DNA of 64,000 nucleotides from Treponema sp. (GTDB lineage: Bacteria; Spirochaetota; Spirochaetia; Treponematales; Breznakiellaceae), in assembly GCA_009785215.1 (NCBI GenBank), contig WQWU01000003.1, positions 17,680 through 81,679 on the forward strand. The letters run 5' to 3'. How positions within the stretch are numbered: position 1 is the stretch's first letter; each line of letters starts with the position of its first letter. The position numbers and the translations under genes were made by a program. The notes under the pieces were generated by a model. That model was not told where the DNA came from. It made no database searches and saw only the letters and a program-made list of their open reading frames with translations. Below, piece by piece: positions 51,118 through 60,393 of this stretch.

Positions 51118-52208
51118 GCGGGTTTAACAAATAATTGTCCGGCTCTTATGTGCTCATCAAGAGTTCGTGAAAAATAATGCCTGCCGCTTGCAGGATCTGT
51201 AAGCCGGAAATAAAAATAATTGCTGCTTTGCGGATAAATTGCGGCTTTAAGAGCAACTTCTCCCGGAGCGGAAATAGGTCCCGGAGGAAGACCCGGCCGC
51301 TGATATGTGTTATAAGGTGATCTTATTTCCAAATCGCTGTTGTACAGTACAGACGGATGAGGCTTTCCCTGAATTTCCGTAATTATATATTCAACCGTAG
51401 CGCATGACTGCAGCGCCATATTAATATTTAAACGGTTATAAAAAACACCTGCCATAAGTGGCGCTTCCTGCGCTATCCTGTATTCTCTTTCAACTATGGA
51501 AGCGAGAATAACAATTCTGTTTAATTCGCCAGAACTCATATTTTTTACTGAAGGGCTTATATTTTCTATCCTGCCGAAAAAGTTATCCGCCATTGTTCTT
51601 ACGGTTTTATCCGCGGGATATTCTTTTGGGAAAAAATATGTATCCGGAAAAAGATAACCTTCCATTGAGGAAGCAGGAATATTGTAATCGTTTATTATCG
51701 CTTTGTCATTTGCAGATGCAAGAAAATCATCAAAAGAACAAATACCTGCTTCATCCAGAATTCTAGCAGCCCTTTTCAGCGTTACGCCTTCCGGAATTGT
51801 TACCCTGTATAATATCTGTTTTCCTGAAACAAAAAGCTTTAAAAGCGCTATCTGGCTTAAAGGCTCTTCTATTTTGTATGTGCCTGTTTTAATATGTTCT
51901 TTTTCTAGCCTGCAAATAAGATTCCAAAAATATCTGTCTCTTATAAGCCCCGCTCTTTCCAGCCGAAGCCCTACAGATTGGGAACTTTCTCCCCTGCGGA
52001 CATCAATAAAAAAAGCGCCGTTATCTGCCAAACTGATACCGTCAATTTCTGATAAATAAATCATGCTGTCTAAAAAATTAACAGGTGAGTTTAAATACAT
52101 TACCAAACCCAATGAGACAACCATAACAATCATAAACAATACGATTAATACAGAGATAAACTTAAAAAAACTTTTTATGGCAGTATTTTTTTTCTTTTTA
52201 TTTTCCAA
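51108..52208 (-). CDS. mltG: MltG-like endolytic transglycosylase
   Basis: The protein has 366 residues from the TTG at 52208, a membrane segment (LIVLFMIVMVVSLGLVMYL) and a YceG domain. The catalytic Glu lies in RIVILASIVEREYR, and the closing segment is SPYNTYQRPGLPPGPISAPG. It cleaves nascent glycan strands and sets their length. The open frame extends to 52304 inside the upstream gene, but TTG at 52208 follows AGGAAG at the right distance and avoids a 76-base overlap, so I prefer it. Confidence 0.85.
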   Translation of the reverse strand: MENKKKKNTAIKSFFKFISVLIVLFMIVMVVSLGLVMYLNSPVNFLDSMIYLSEIDGISLADNGAFFIDVRRGESSQSVGLRLERAGLIRDRYFWNLICRLEKEHIKTGTYKIEEPLSQIALLKLFVSGKQILYRVTIPEGVTLKRAARILDEAGICSFDDFLASANDKAIINDYNIPASSMEGYLFPDTYFFPKEYPADKTVRTMADNFFGRIENISPSVKNMSSGELNRIVILASIVEREYRIAQEAPLMAGVFYNRLNINMALQSCATVEYIITEIQGKPHPSVLYNSDLEIRSPYNTYQRPGLPPGPISAPGEVALKAAIYPQSSNYFYFRLTDPASGRHYFSRTLDEHIRAGQLFVKPAWR

Positions 52209-52228
52209 GTAAAGCTTCCTATATAAAA

Positions 52229-53170
52229 TTAAATTGAAATTTCCAAGCCCTCGTAAGCAAGGGTTAATTCTATTCCTTTTAAATTCATCCTTTCCAAATA
52301 CCATCTTGCGGACTGCAATATTCCGTATAGTTTATGATCATCATAGGTAGGATCATGGTGGAACATTACCATGTGTTTTATATTCCAGTTGGCGGCAAAA
52401 TCAACAGCAAGGCTGAACGCGCTGTGTCCCCAGTTATATTTTTCGATTGCCTCCCCCAATGTATACTGACAATCAATAACGATAAGGTCTGCATCTTTAA
52501 AAAAGGCGGTATTTTCATCGTTCTTTATAAAATCATTTGACGTGAGCTCCGTATCTGTAGCATAAATTATTCTTTTGCCGTTATGATTTACACAATACGC
52601 GTAAGAATCCCCGGGATGATTCATTTTCTTTGCGCTTATTGTGCAGCCGCAAATATCAATATCTTTTTCCATGTAATGAAATGTTTTCTTTGATCCCATA
52701 ACATCAAGAGAAACCGGAAAATAAGGATGAATCATCTGGCCGCCGATAATTTGTTCAAGCCCTCCGACAGGCGAGTAAAAATCCATTTTATTTGCTGGGT
52801 TATAACCCGGCGAGAAAAAAGGAAGCCCCTGAATATGATCCCAATGAAAATGAGAAAGAAAAAAGTGATACTGATTTATTTTTGTTTTTTCATTTATCTG
52901 CGCCAGGCCCATTTCACGTAGTCCGCTGCCGCAGTCAAAAACAATACATTCATTAAGATTTTCAAATGTCAGGCTTACGCACGGGCTATTCCCTCCGACT
53001 GTTCCAAAAAGCCACGGCGGAAGACCAGCAAGAAATCTCTCGCGGCTTTCCTGGCTTTCGATATCATCAGGCGTAATCTGTTCCACAATCGCAGAAATTT
53101 TACTTTTAATGCGGGACGGCGATGTTGGCGTCGGAATTGACCCGCGTACTCCCCAAAAATGTATTTTCAT
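52229..53170 (-). CDS. Metallo-beta-lactamase-fold hydrolase (phosphodiesterase-like)
   Basis: The 313-residue protein has the metal motif SHFHWDHIQGLPFF (HxHxDH), a second His in KKMNHPGDSYAY, Asp in YATDTEL and a late His pair in MVMFHHDPTYDDHKL. The pattern GVRGSIPTP near the N-terminus is typical of a subfamily often annotated as cAMP phosphodiesterase class III or of unknown function. The substrate is unknown. It overlaps the YkgJ-like gene by 4 bases. Confidence 0.82.
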   Translation of the reverse strand: MKIHFWGVRGSIPTPTSPSRIKSKISAIVEQITPDDIESQESRERFLAGLPPWLFGTVGGNSPCVSLTFENLNECIVFDCGSGLREMGLAQINEKTKINQYHFFLSHFHWDHIQGLPFFSPGYNPANKMDFYSPVGGLEQIIGGQMIHPYFPVSLDVMGSKKTFHYMEKDIDICGCTISAKKMNHPGDSYAYCVNHNGKRIIYATDTELTSNDFIKNDENTAFFKDADLIVIDCQYTLGEAIEKYNWGHSAFSLAVDFAANWNIKHMVMFHHDPTYDDHKLYGILQSARWYLERMNLKGIELTLAYEGLEISI

Positions 53171-53583
53171 AATTCTCCTAAGTATTTGCCTATCATATCT
53201 TTTGTATGCAGCTGCCCGTTATTGATACCGGGACAGCCTGTTGCCGCAATTTCCCAGCTTTCCTGCGACATTAGAACAGATTCCCAAAATGGAAAAGTGA
53301 TACATTGCCGCGGGCGATTATCATAAACAGTGCAGCCATTGTCCCATAAAATGCAGTCTTTATTATGTTTTTCCTTTAAGGAAAGGGCTTTATCTCCCTG
53401 CCAGTCTGTTACCCAGCGGCAATACATATCAATAACGCTTTTCTTATCCATTTTTAGCGCGGATTCCAGATTTTCCATGTCTTTTTCTGAAATAAATACA
53501 AATCCCGAGTCATGACGGCAGCAGGCGGAGCAGCGTTTGCAGGAAAAGTTTAAGCCGTTTGCATAAAAGGGTGTTTTTTCCAT
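53167..53583 (-). CDS. YkgJ-family cysteine-cluster protein
   Basis: The 138-residue protein has an N-terminal CKRCSACCRHDSG cluster and further cysteines in CILWDNGCTVYDNRPRQCITF and ATGCPGI. The pattern resembles the zinc/iron-binding UPF0153/YkgJ family of unknown function. It is the first gene of a three-gene minus-strand unit with the metallo-beta-lactamase-fold gene and mltG. Confidence 0.82.
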   Translation of the reverse strand: MEKTPFYANGLNFSCKRCSACCRHDSGFVFISEKDMENLESALKMDKKSVIDMYCRWVTDWQGDKALSLKEKHNKDCILWDNGCTVYDNRPRQCITFPFWESVLMSQESWEIAATGCPGINNGQLHTKDMIGKYLGEL

Positions 53584-53633
53584 GTAAAGTCAATTATAAC
53601 ACATTTTTCAGGATTTTATCAATATGTTCATGT

Positions 53634-54059
53634 TTATTGCTTTTTTGCCAATTGAAGGTTATGTTTTGCTTCTTCGTTGTTTGGGTTGAATCTTAGCGCT
53701 GCCTCCCAATCTTCGATAGCTTTGGCAGTATCTCCGTTTTTAATAAATGCGTTGCCCCGTATGGTAAATGCCGCCGAATTGCTTCTGTCAAGCCTTATTG
53801 CGTGGGTACAATCCGCTATCGCCTTTTCCAGGTCATTCAGTTCGTAATACGCGCGGGCTCTCAAAATGTAATTTACGGCAGATCGCGGGTCAAGCCTTAT
53901 AACATGATTTATGCTGATTACGGCGTTGTTGTAATCACCGGATAATAAATATTCTATGCCGCGTTTTAAATGTTCAAGCGCTGTTTGATTATACGCCTGC
54001 TGAGCGTTTAAGTTTGAAAAGACAAATAAAATTATAAAAACAACAAATAATTTTTTCAT
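53634..54059 (-). CDS. Exported TPR protein
   Basis: The 141-residue protein has a signal peptide (MKKLFVVFIILFVFSNLNAQ) and three TPR units (ALEHLKRGIEYLLSGDYNNA, AVNYILRARAYYELNDLEKA, AAFTIRGNAFIKNGDTAKA). The domain ends with ALRFNPNNEEAKHN. It probably binds a partner in the periplasm. The function is not identifiable. It stands between the purine genes and the YkgJ-type gene with gaps of 20 and 50 bases. Confidence 0.78.
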   Translation of the reverse strand: MKKLFVVFIILFVFSNLNAQQAYNQTALEHLKRGIEYLLSGDYNNAVISINHVIRLDPRSAVNYILRARAYYELNDLEKAIADCTHAIRLDRSNSAAFTIRGNAFIKNGDTAKAIEDWEAALRFNPNNEEAKHNLQLAKKQ

Positions 54060-54079
54060 TACAACTCCTTGAGGTACCC

Positions 54080-55342
54080 TTAATATCTGCCTATATCTTT
54101 ACGATAATGTTTACCTTCAAAATTTATTTCCTCTGCCGCTTTGTATGCTTTTTGCAGAGCGAGTTCCAGCGTGGAAGATTTTGCGGTTATTCCAAGCACT
54201 CTGCCCCCTTTTGTAAGAAACAACTTATCATTGTCTTCGTTACTGGTTCCTGAATGATAAATTGTAACATCTTTTATGTTATCAAGTCCATTTATGGGAA
54301 AGCCCGTTTTAAAATTACCGGGGTATCCCGCGCTTGCCAGAATTACACAGACGGATTTTTCATCTGAAAAGACAATTTTCGCGCTATCCAGTGTTTCATC
54401 TGTTACGGATTCCATTATTTCCAAAAGGCTTGTCTGTAAAAGAGGGAGAACCGCCTGAGTTTCCGGATCACCAAAGCGGCAGTTATATTCGATTACCATA
54501 GGACCTTTATCTGTAAGCATAAGCCCAAAATAAAGGCAGCCCTTAAAAGGACATCCTTCCTGCTGCATAGCCCGTATTGTAGGTAAAAAGATTTTTTTTT
54601 CGCATTCCTTTGCTATTTCATCTGAGTAATGCGGATTCGGAGCAATTGCGCCCATACCTCCGGTATTGGGACCTTTATTATCGTCAAAAACCGTTTTGTG
54701 ATCCATCGAAGAAACAAGCGGTACAATTGTTTTTCCGTCTGTAAACGCAAGCACTGTAACTTCAGGGCCTTTTAAATATTCTTCGATTACTATACTTGAA
54801 CCGGAGTTTCCGAATCTTTTTTCCATCATTATGGAAAATACAGCGTCAATTGCCTGTGTCTGATTATCCGCAATGATAACGCCTTTTCCCAACGCAAGCC
54901 CGTCTGCTTTAATTACAATCGGAAAAACAACAGAATCTGATTTTATATAATTGCATGCATCATCTGAATTTGTAAATATTTCATATTTGGCAGTTGGAAT
55001 ATTATATTTTTTCATCAGGTTTTTGGAAAAAACTTTGCTGCTCTCCAAACGCGCCGCTTTTTTATCCGGTCCAAAACAACGCACTCCCTTTTCCTTAAGC
55101 GCGTCAACCATTCCAAGCGCAAGAGGGTCATCAGGAGCAACAACAACATAATCAATTGAATTATTTTCTGCAAAGCCTGTCATTCCCGCAATATCAGTCG
55201 CTTTTACAGGCACACATTCAGCGTCAATTTTTATTCCGCCGTTGCCGGGCGCTGCGTATATTTTACTTACCCTGCCGTCTTTTTTAAGCGCCTTAATAAT
55301 CGCGTGCTCCCTGCCGCCGCCGCCAATTACCAATACCTTCAT
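54080..55342 (-). CDS. purD: Phosphoribosylamine-glycine ligase PurD
   Basis: The 420-residue ATP-grasp enzyme has VLVIGGGGREHAIIKAL at the N-terminus, EEYLKGPEVTVLAFTDG, TVFDDNKGPNTGGMGAIAP and EYNCRFGDPETQAVLP. It catalyses the second step of purine synthesis. It overlaps the purN stop by 4 bases and is the last gene of the pur run. Length is standard. Confidence 0.95.
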   Translation of the reverse strand: MKVLVIGGGGREHAIIKALKKDGRVSKIYAAPGNGGIKIDAECVPVKATDIAGMTGFAENNSIDYVVVAPDDPLALGMVDALKEKGVRCFGPDKKAARLESSKVFSKNLMKKYNIPTAKYEIFTNSDDACNYIKSDSVVFPIVIKADGLALGKGVIIADNQTQAIDAVFSIMMEKRFGNSGSSIVIEEYLKGPEVTVLAFTDGKTIVPLVSSMDHKTVFDDNKGPNTGGMGAIAPNPHYSDEIAKECEKKIFLPTIRAMQQEGCPFKGCLYFGLMLTDKGPMVIEYNCRFGDPETQAVLPLLQTSLLEIMESVTDETLDSAKIVFSDEKSVCVILASAGYPGNFKTGFPINGLDNIKDVTIYHSGTSNEDNDKLFLTKGGRVLGITAKSSTLELALQKAYKAAEEINFEGKHYRKDIGRY

Positions 55343-55947
55343 TTTTTACCCCCCGTCATTTCCCGCTCACAAAAAAGCTCGACTGCTTTTGGAAGAATTA
55401 CCCATTCCGCTTCCTGCATGACACGTTTTTGCAAAGACTGCGGCGTATCATCCGGCATAACATCCACTGCTTTTTGTAAAATTATTTTACCGCCGTCTAT
55501 AATATCATTTACCAAATGTACTGTAGCGCCTGTAATTTTTACTCCGGCTTTTAAAGCTGCCTCGTGAACACGAAGGCCGTAAAATCCTTTACCGCAAAAA
55601 GAAGGTATTAAAGACGGATGAACATTTATTATTCTATCCTTAAAAGCCTCCAATACTTTTGCGCCTAAAACAGATAAAAAACCGGCAAGGACCACAAGAT
55701 CTATTTTTTCTTCTGTGAGGGCTGCTGCAAGAGCTTCATCAAATTCAGATATTTCCCTGTATTTTTTTCTTTCTATCGTTATTGTTTTAATTTCTTCTTT
55801 TTTAGCGCGCTGTAAAGCAAAGGCATCCGCAACGGAGGATATAACCAAAGACAATACTCCTCCCCCCAAAGCGCCCTCTTTCCGGGCATCAAGCAGAGCC
55901 TGAAGATTTGTCCCGCCTCCGCTGACAAGTACCGCGATTCTAATCAA
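55339..55947 (-). CDS. purN: Phosphoribosylglycinamide formyltransferase PurN
   Basis: The 202-residue protein has the N-terminal fold IAVLVSGGGTNLQALLDA and catalytic region IINVHPSLIPSFCGKGFYG, followed by GATVHLVNDIIDGGKIILQ with the catalytic Asp in the DxxxD region. It transfers a formyl group from 10-formyl-tetrahydrofolate. It overlaps the purM stop by 8 bases. This places folate-dependent PurN, not PurT, in this organism. Confidence 0.93.
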   Translation of the reverse strand: MIRIAVLVSGGGTNLQALLDARKEGALGGGVLSLVISSVADAFALQRAKKEEIKTITIERKKYREISEFDEALAAALTEEKIDLVVLAGFLSVLGAKVLEAFKDRIINVHPSLIPSFCGKGFYGLRVHEAALKAGVKITGATVHLVNDIIDGGKIILQKAVDVMPDDTPQSLQKRVMQEAEWVILPKAVELFCEREMTGGKK

Positions 55948-56977
55948 TTTGAACTCCAGTAATGCCTTCTTTGATTTCGCCTATTATATTTGCTTTTTCT
56001 GCGCATTCACGAAGCAGCCGCACAGCCTCATCGGCATATTCCGGCGCTATAATTACACACATTCCAATTCCCATATTGTAAGTATTATACATATCACGCT
56101 CTGGAATATTTCCTGTTTCCGCTATAATTTTAAATATCGAAGGTGTTTCAAATTCGCTTCTTTTAATTACAGCGCCAAGATTTTCTCCAAAAGCGCGGGG
56201 AATATTTTCATAAAATCCTCCGCCTGTTATGTGACATACAGATTTTACGGGAGTTTTTTTTAAAACTTCCAGAATTGGATTTACATAGATTCTTGTAGGT
56301 ATTAAAAGCTCTTCTCCCAATGTTTTTCCAAGTTCATCATATTTTTTTTCCAGTATCTTGCTGTTTTTATCTATACCAAAAACCTTACGCGTCAGGGAAA
56401 ATCCGTTTGAATGTACGCCGGAAGAAGCCAAAGCGATAATTACATCGCCTTTTTTTACATTGTTTTTATCAGGTATTTTTGATTTTTCTGCAATACCTAC
56501 AGAAAAACCTGCAATATCATAATCATCTTCTGCCATCATCCCTGGATGCTCTGCTGTCTCTCCGCCGATAAGCGCGCATCCTGACTGAACGCATCCTTGC
56601 GCTACACCGCTTACAATCTGCTCAACCTTTTGCGGTTTGTTTTTGCCCATTGCAATATAATCCAAAAAAAACAAAGGTTTTGCAGACGCGCAGATAATGT
56701 CATTTACGCACATTGCGACACAGTCTATTCCGATAGTGTCATGTTTATCCATAAGCATTGCTATTTTTAATTTTGTGCCAACACCGTCTGTTCCGGATAC
56801 CAGAACAGGCTCATTTATTTGCGGAATAGAAAACAAGCCGCCAAAACCGCCGATATTTTCAAGTACGCCGGGTATCCTTGTGCGTTCAACATGTTTTTTA
56901 ATAAGTTCTATTGATTCGTAGCCGGCTGTAACATCAACGCCTGCTTCTTTATAACTTTCGCTGTAACTGTTTTTCAT
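55940..56977 (-). CDS. purM: Phosphoribosylformylglycinamidine cyclo-ligase PurM
   Basis: The 345-residue protein has VLVSGTDGVGTKLKIAML, DCVAMCVNDIICASAKPLFF and LIGGETAEHPGM, and a C-terminal half with HITGGGFYENIPRAF. It closes the imidazole ring to form AIR. Its first base overlaps the purF stop by 1 base. Length is standard. Confidence 0.95.
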   Translation of the reverse strand: MKNSYSESYKEAGVDVTAGYESIELIKKHVERTRIPGVLENIGGFGGLFSIPQINEPVLVSGTDGVGTKLKIAMLMDKHDTIGIDCVAMCVNDIICASAKPLFFLDYIAMGKNKPQKVEQIVSGVAQGCVQSGCALIGGETAEHPGMMAEDDYDIAGFSVGIAEKSKIPDKNNVKKGDVIIALASSGVHSNGFSLTRKVFGIDKNSKILEKKYDELGKTLGEELLIPTRIYVNPILEVLKKTPVKSVCHITGGGFYENIPRAFGENLGAVIKRSEFETPSIFKIIAETGNIPERDMYNTYNMGIGMCVIIAPEYADEAVRLLRECAEKANIIGEIKEGITGVQID

Positions 56978-58392
56978 TAAAACGACTCTCCAATTTTAAG
57001 ATCGTATTTGTTCTTTGTGCGTGCTTCCGGCTCCGGGATCGGATAATTGCCGGAAAAACATCCGTTACAGAATCCGCATTTCGCGTTTTTTGCTATTTTT
57101 GAAACATTTTCTATGGATAAAAAACCAAGGCTGTCTGCTTCCAGATAATTGCAAATTTCCTGTATGTTCATTTTACAGGCAATTAAATTATCGCGGCTGC
57201 TGATATCTGTTCCGAAATAACACGGGTTTTTAAAAGGAGGAGATGATATTCTAAGATGAACTTCTTTTGCTCCTGTTTCACGCAAAAGATGTACGATTCT
57301 TTTCATTGTAGTTCCGCGGACAATTGAATCATCTATTAAAACTACAGTTTTATTGCTGATTGCGGCTTTTATTGTATTCAGTTTTATACGGACTGCCTTG
57401 TCGCGTTCTTCCTGAGTCGGCTGAATAAATGTGCGTCCAATATAACGGTTTTTTATAAAACCAACTTCGTATGGGATACCCGATTGCCGTGAAAAACCAA
57501 GCGCGGCATCAAGACCTGAATCCGGCACTCCTATAACAATATCTGCCTTAACAGGATGTTCTATCGCAAGAAAAGCGCCTGCATTAAGACGCGCTTCGTG
57601 TACGCTCATATTTTCTATGACAGAATCGGGGCGCGCGAAATAAATATATTCAAAAACGCATAAACTGCTTTTTTTTCCGCAATGAGTTTTAATGCTGCGT
57701 GTTCCGTTTTTATCAACAACAACAATTTCTCCGGGTTCTACATCACGGACAAAATCCGCCCCGATGCTGTCAAGAGCGCAGCTTTCCGATGCAAAAATAA
57801 TATCGCCGTTTAGTTTTCCCATACAAAGCGGTCTGAAACCGCACGAATCGCGAACAGCAATGAGCTTACTGGGAGACATAATAACAAGCGAAAAAGCGCC
57901 CTCTATCTCTTTCATTGCCTCATCAATTGCGTCTTCTATCGTTTCTGTCTTGATTCTTTTTTTTGTAATTATATTTATTATTATTTCCGTATCATTTGTA
58001 GTATGAAAAACGGTGCCTTCTTTTTGCAGTTTTTCACATAAAAAATCCGCATTTGTAAGGCTTCCATTATGGGCAATTGCCATAGATCCCTTGATATGCC
58101 TTACAACAAGAGGCTGCGCATTGGCTCTGTTTTTCTGATCCATCGGAGAATAGCGGACATGACCTACCGCCATGTTACCCTTTCCCAGCCTTTCCAGTGT
58201 CTCTTTGGAAAAGACATCCGGAACAAGCCCAATATCATTATGATACTGCATAACCCCGTCACTGCAAACAGCAATGCCGCAGCTCTCCTGTCCTCTGTGC
58301 TGCAATGCGTAAAGCGCGAGATAACTTTGAGACGCTACATCAGATGCAGAATCTTTTGAATATATTCCAAATACCCCGCACTTTTCCTGCAT
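56977..58392 (-). CDS. purF: Amidophosphoribosyltransferase PurF
   Basis: The 471-residue protein has catalytic Cys5 after a four-residue propeptide (MQEK then CGVFGIYS), a glutaminase domain and the PRPP motif VVLIDDSIVRGTTM. Cysteines in KCGFCNGCFSG and upstream (ACKMNIQEIC) suggest a [4Fe-4S] cluster, as in the Bacillus subtilis type. It catalyses the first committed step of purine synthesis and is usually feedback-inhibited by nucleotides. Confidence 0.95.
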   Translation of the reverse strand: MQEKCGVFGIYSKDSASDVASQSYLALYALQHRGQESCGIAVCSDGVMQYHNDIGLVPDVFSKETLERLGKGNMAVGHVRYSPMDQKNRANAQPLVVRHIKGSMAIAHNGSLTNADFLCEKLQKEGTVFHTTNDTEIIINIITKKRIKTETIEDAIDEAMKEIEGAFSLVIMSPSKLIAVRDSCGFRPLCMGKLNGDIIFASESCALDSIGADFVRDVEPGEIVVVDKNGTRSIKTHCGKKSSLCVFEYIYFARPDSVIENMSVHEARLNAGAFLAIEHPVKADIVIGVPDSGLDAALGFSRQSGIPYEVGFIKNRYIGRTFIQPTQEERDKAVRIKLNTIKAAISNKTVVLIDDSIVRGTTMKRIVHLLRETGAKEVHLRISSPPFKNPCYFGTDISSRDNLIACKMNIQEICNYLEADSLGFLSIENVSKIAKNAKCGFCNGCFSGNYPIPEPEARTKNKYDLKIGESF

Positions 58393-58393
58393 T

Positions 58394-58882
58394 TTATTTA
58401 AGCTTCTCCTGTAACAGATTGTCTTTTTCTATAACTTTCTTTGCCATATCGGCTTTCATAGCAAGAAGTTTTTCAGACATAGAATCGTCCGCTACCCCCA
58501 GAATCTGCGCCGCAAGAATTGCCGCATTGTCGGCTCCGTCGATAGCCACTGTTGCCACAGGTATCCCCGGAGGCATCTGTACCATGGCAAGAAGCGCGTC
58601 AAGGCCGTCCAGAGAGGATTTTATCGGAATAGCGATAACAGGCAGAGTTGTACAAGCCGCAAGAACCCCTGCCAGATGGGCAGCCATACCGGCAGCAGCA
58701 ATAATCACCCCAAAACCGTTATTTCTTGCATTTTTAGCGAAATCAACCGCCCTGTCAGGCGTCCTGTGAGCGCTCATTACATGAGCTTCAAACGGAATAC
58801 CGAAATCCTTCAATCTTTTGAATGCTTTTTCCACAATAGGCAGATCGCTATCGCTTCCCATAATTACCGCTGCTTTTTTCAT
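58394..58882 (-). CDS. purE: N5-carboxyaminoimidazole ribonucleotide mutase PurE (class I type)
   Basis: The 162-residue protein has AVIMGSDSDLPIVEKAF, the SAHRTP catalytic motif, AAAGMAAHLAGVLA and SSLDGLDALLAMVQMPPG followed by IPVATVAI. These are class I features, in contrast to the class II PurE I recall from Treponema denticola. Class I enzymes use N5-CAIR made by PurK, and no purK lies in this pur run. It is the first gene of the run, 1 base before purF. Confidence 0.92.
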   Translation of the reverse strand: MKKAAVIMGSDSDLPIVEKAFKRLKDFGIPFEAHVMSAHRTPDRAVDFAKNARNNGFGVIIAAAGMAAHLAGVLAACTTLPVIAIPIKSSLDGLDALLAMVQMPPGIPVATVAIDGADNAAILAAQILGVADDSMSEKLLAMKADMAKKVIEKDNLLQEKLK

Positions 58883-58962
58883 AACCCCATCCTTAATATT
58901 TTGTTACCTGGACTATATCATTTTTATTTGTTTTTGAATACTATTAAAAAGAGGAGATTTTT

Positions 58963-60246
58963 ATGTCAACAAAAAAATATCGTTTTGAAACAATTCAGGT
59001 CCATGCGGGACAGGAAAAACCGGACCCCGCAACAGATTCAAGAGCGGTGCCGATTTATCAGACTACATCTTATGTTTTTCCAAATTCCAAATCAGCCGCC
59101 GACCGCTTTGCCTTAACCGAGGCAGGTAATATTTATACAAGGATAATGAATCCTACCTGGGATATTTTTGAACAGCGCATGGCGGCTCTTGAAAACGGCG
59201 CCGCAGCCCTTGCGCTTGCGTCAGGGCAGGCTGCGTCAACTTTGGCGATTCAAAATATCACAAGGTCTGGCGATCATATCATCGCGGATACACAGGTTTA
59301 CGGAGGCACTTATAATTTATTTGCCCACACTTTCGAAGACATGGGCGTAGAAACAACATTTGTAGACGGCAATGACCCGGCAAACTTTGAAAAGGCGATA
59401 AAACCCAACACAAAAGCCATCTTTTTTGAGACTTTGGGTAACCCTAACTCCAGTATTGTAGATATCGAAGCCGTCAGCGCCATTGCCCATAAACACGGTA
59501 TCCCCGTAATCGCGGACAACACTTTCGCCACCCCCTATCTTTTAAGACCTCTTGAACTGGGAGCCGACATTGTCGTTCATTCCGCAACCAAATTCATAGG
59601 CGGGCACGGCACATCGATAGGCGGCATTATAATAGACGGCGGAAAATTCGACTGGGCAAAAAGCGGCAAATTCCCCGGGTTATCAAAACCGAACCCAAGT
59701 TATCACGGTGTGGTATTTACGGAAGCGGCAAAAAATCTTGCGTATATTATAAAAGCGCGCACTACATTGTTACGTGACACAGGAGCATGCCTTTCGCCCT
59801 TTAACGCCTTTTTATTTTTACAGGGGCTTGAAACGCTTTCCCTTCGCGTTGAACGCCATGTAGAAAACGCTCTTAAAGTCGTAGATTTTTTAAAGAGCCA
59901 TCCGCAGATAGAAAGGGTAAATCATCCCGTGCTTTCCAGCCACAGGGATCACAAGCTTTATAACCGTTATTTCCCAAAAGGAGCAGGTTCAATTTTTACG
60001 ATAGAACTCAAGGGAGACGCGCAGAAAGCCAAAGTCTTTACAGAAAAACTTAAATTATTCTCGCTTCTCGCGAATGTAGCGGACGTTAAATCTCTTGTTA
60101 TACACCCTGCTTCCACGACACATTCACAAATGACAGAAAAGGAACTTTTGGAAAGCGGAATTAAACCTAACACAATAAGGCTTTCGATCGGCACAGAACA
60201 CATTGATGATATTATCGAAGACCTTAAACAGGGGCTAGAGGGATAG
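58963..60246 (+). CDS. metY: O-acetylhomoserine sulfhydrylase MetY
   Basis: The 427-residue PLP enzyme has TIQVHAGQEKPDPATDSRAV at the N-terminus, the PLP-binding SATKFIGGHGTSIGG and the C-terminal VIHPASTTHSQMTEKELLES. It makes homocysteine from O-acetylhomoserine and sulfide, feeding methionine synthesis. It is divergent from purE and followed by cysK 147 bases later. Strong Shine-Dalgarno AGAGGAG. Confidence 0.93.
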   Translation: MSTKKYRFETIQVHAGQEKPDPATDSRAVPIYQTTSYVFPNSKSAADRFALTEAGNIYTRIMNPTWDIFEQRMAALENGAAALALASGQAASTLAIQNITRSGDHIIADTQVYGGTYNLFAHTFEDMGVETTFVDGNDPANFEKAIKPNTKAIFFETLGNPNSSIVDIEAVSAIAHKHGIPVIADNTFATPYLLRPLELGADIVVHSATKFIGGHGTSIGGIIIDGGKFDWAKSGKFPGLSKPNPSYHGVVFTEAAKNLAYIIKARTTLLRDTGACLSPFNAFLFLQGLETLSLRVERHVENALKVVDFLKSHPQIERVNHPVLSSHRDHKLYNRYFPKGAGSIFTIELKGDAQKAKVFTEKLKLFSLLANVADVKSLVIHPASTTHSQMTEKELLESGIKPNTIRLSIGTEHIDDIIEDLKQGLEG

Positions 60247-60253
60247 GATTTTT

Positions 60254-60364
60254 TTACCACGAACCGCACGAACACACACGAACAGAAGAATTAAGTGTTT
60301 ATGTTTGCACTTTATTAAACCTGTTCGTGTTTTGCCAACGAAGTTTCTAGGCGGTTCGTGGTAA
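60254..60364. repeat. CACGAAC-type inverted repeat between metY and cysK
   Basis: The outer arms TTACCACGAACCGC (60254-60267) and GCGGTTCGTGGTAA (60351-60364) are perfectly inverted. Inner parts (ACGAACACACACGAACAG and CCTGTTCGTGTTTT) also pair. A half copy is at 14368-14401. The inner sequence is A/T rich. It reaches to 30 bases before the cysK start and might influence its expression. Confidence 0.88.
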
Positions 60365-60393
60365 ATTTCTTTGAATTAAATTTTAGGAAAACA

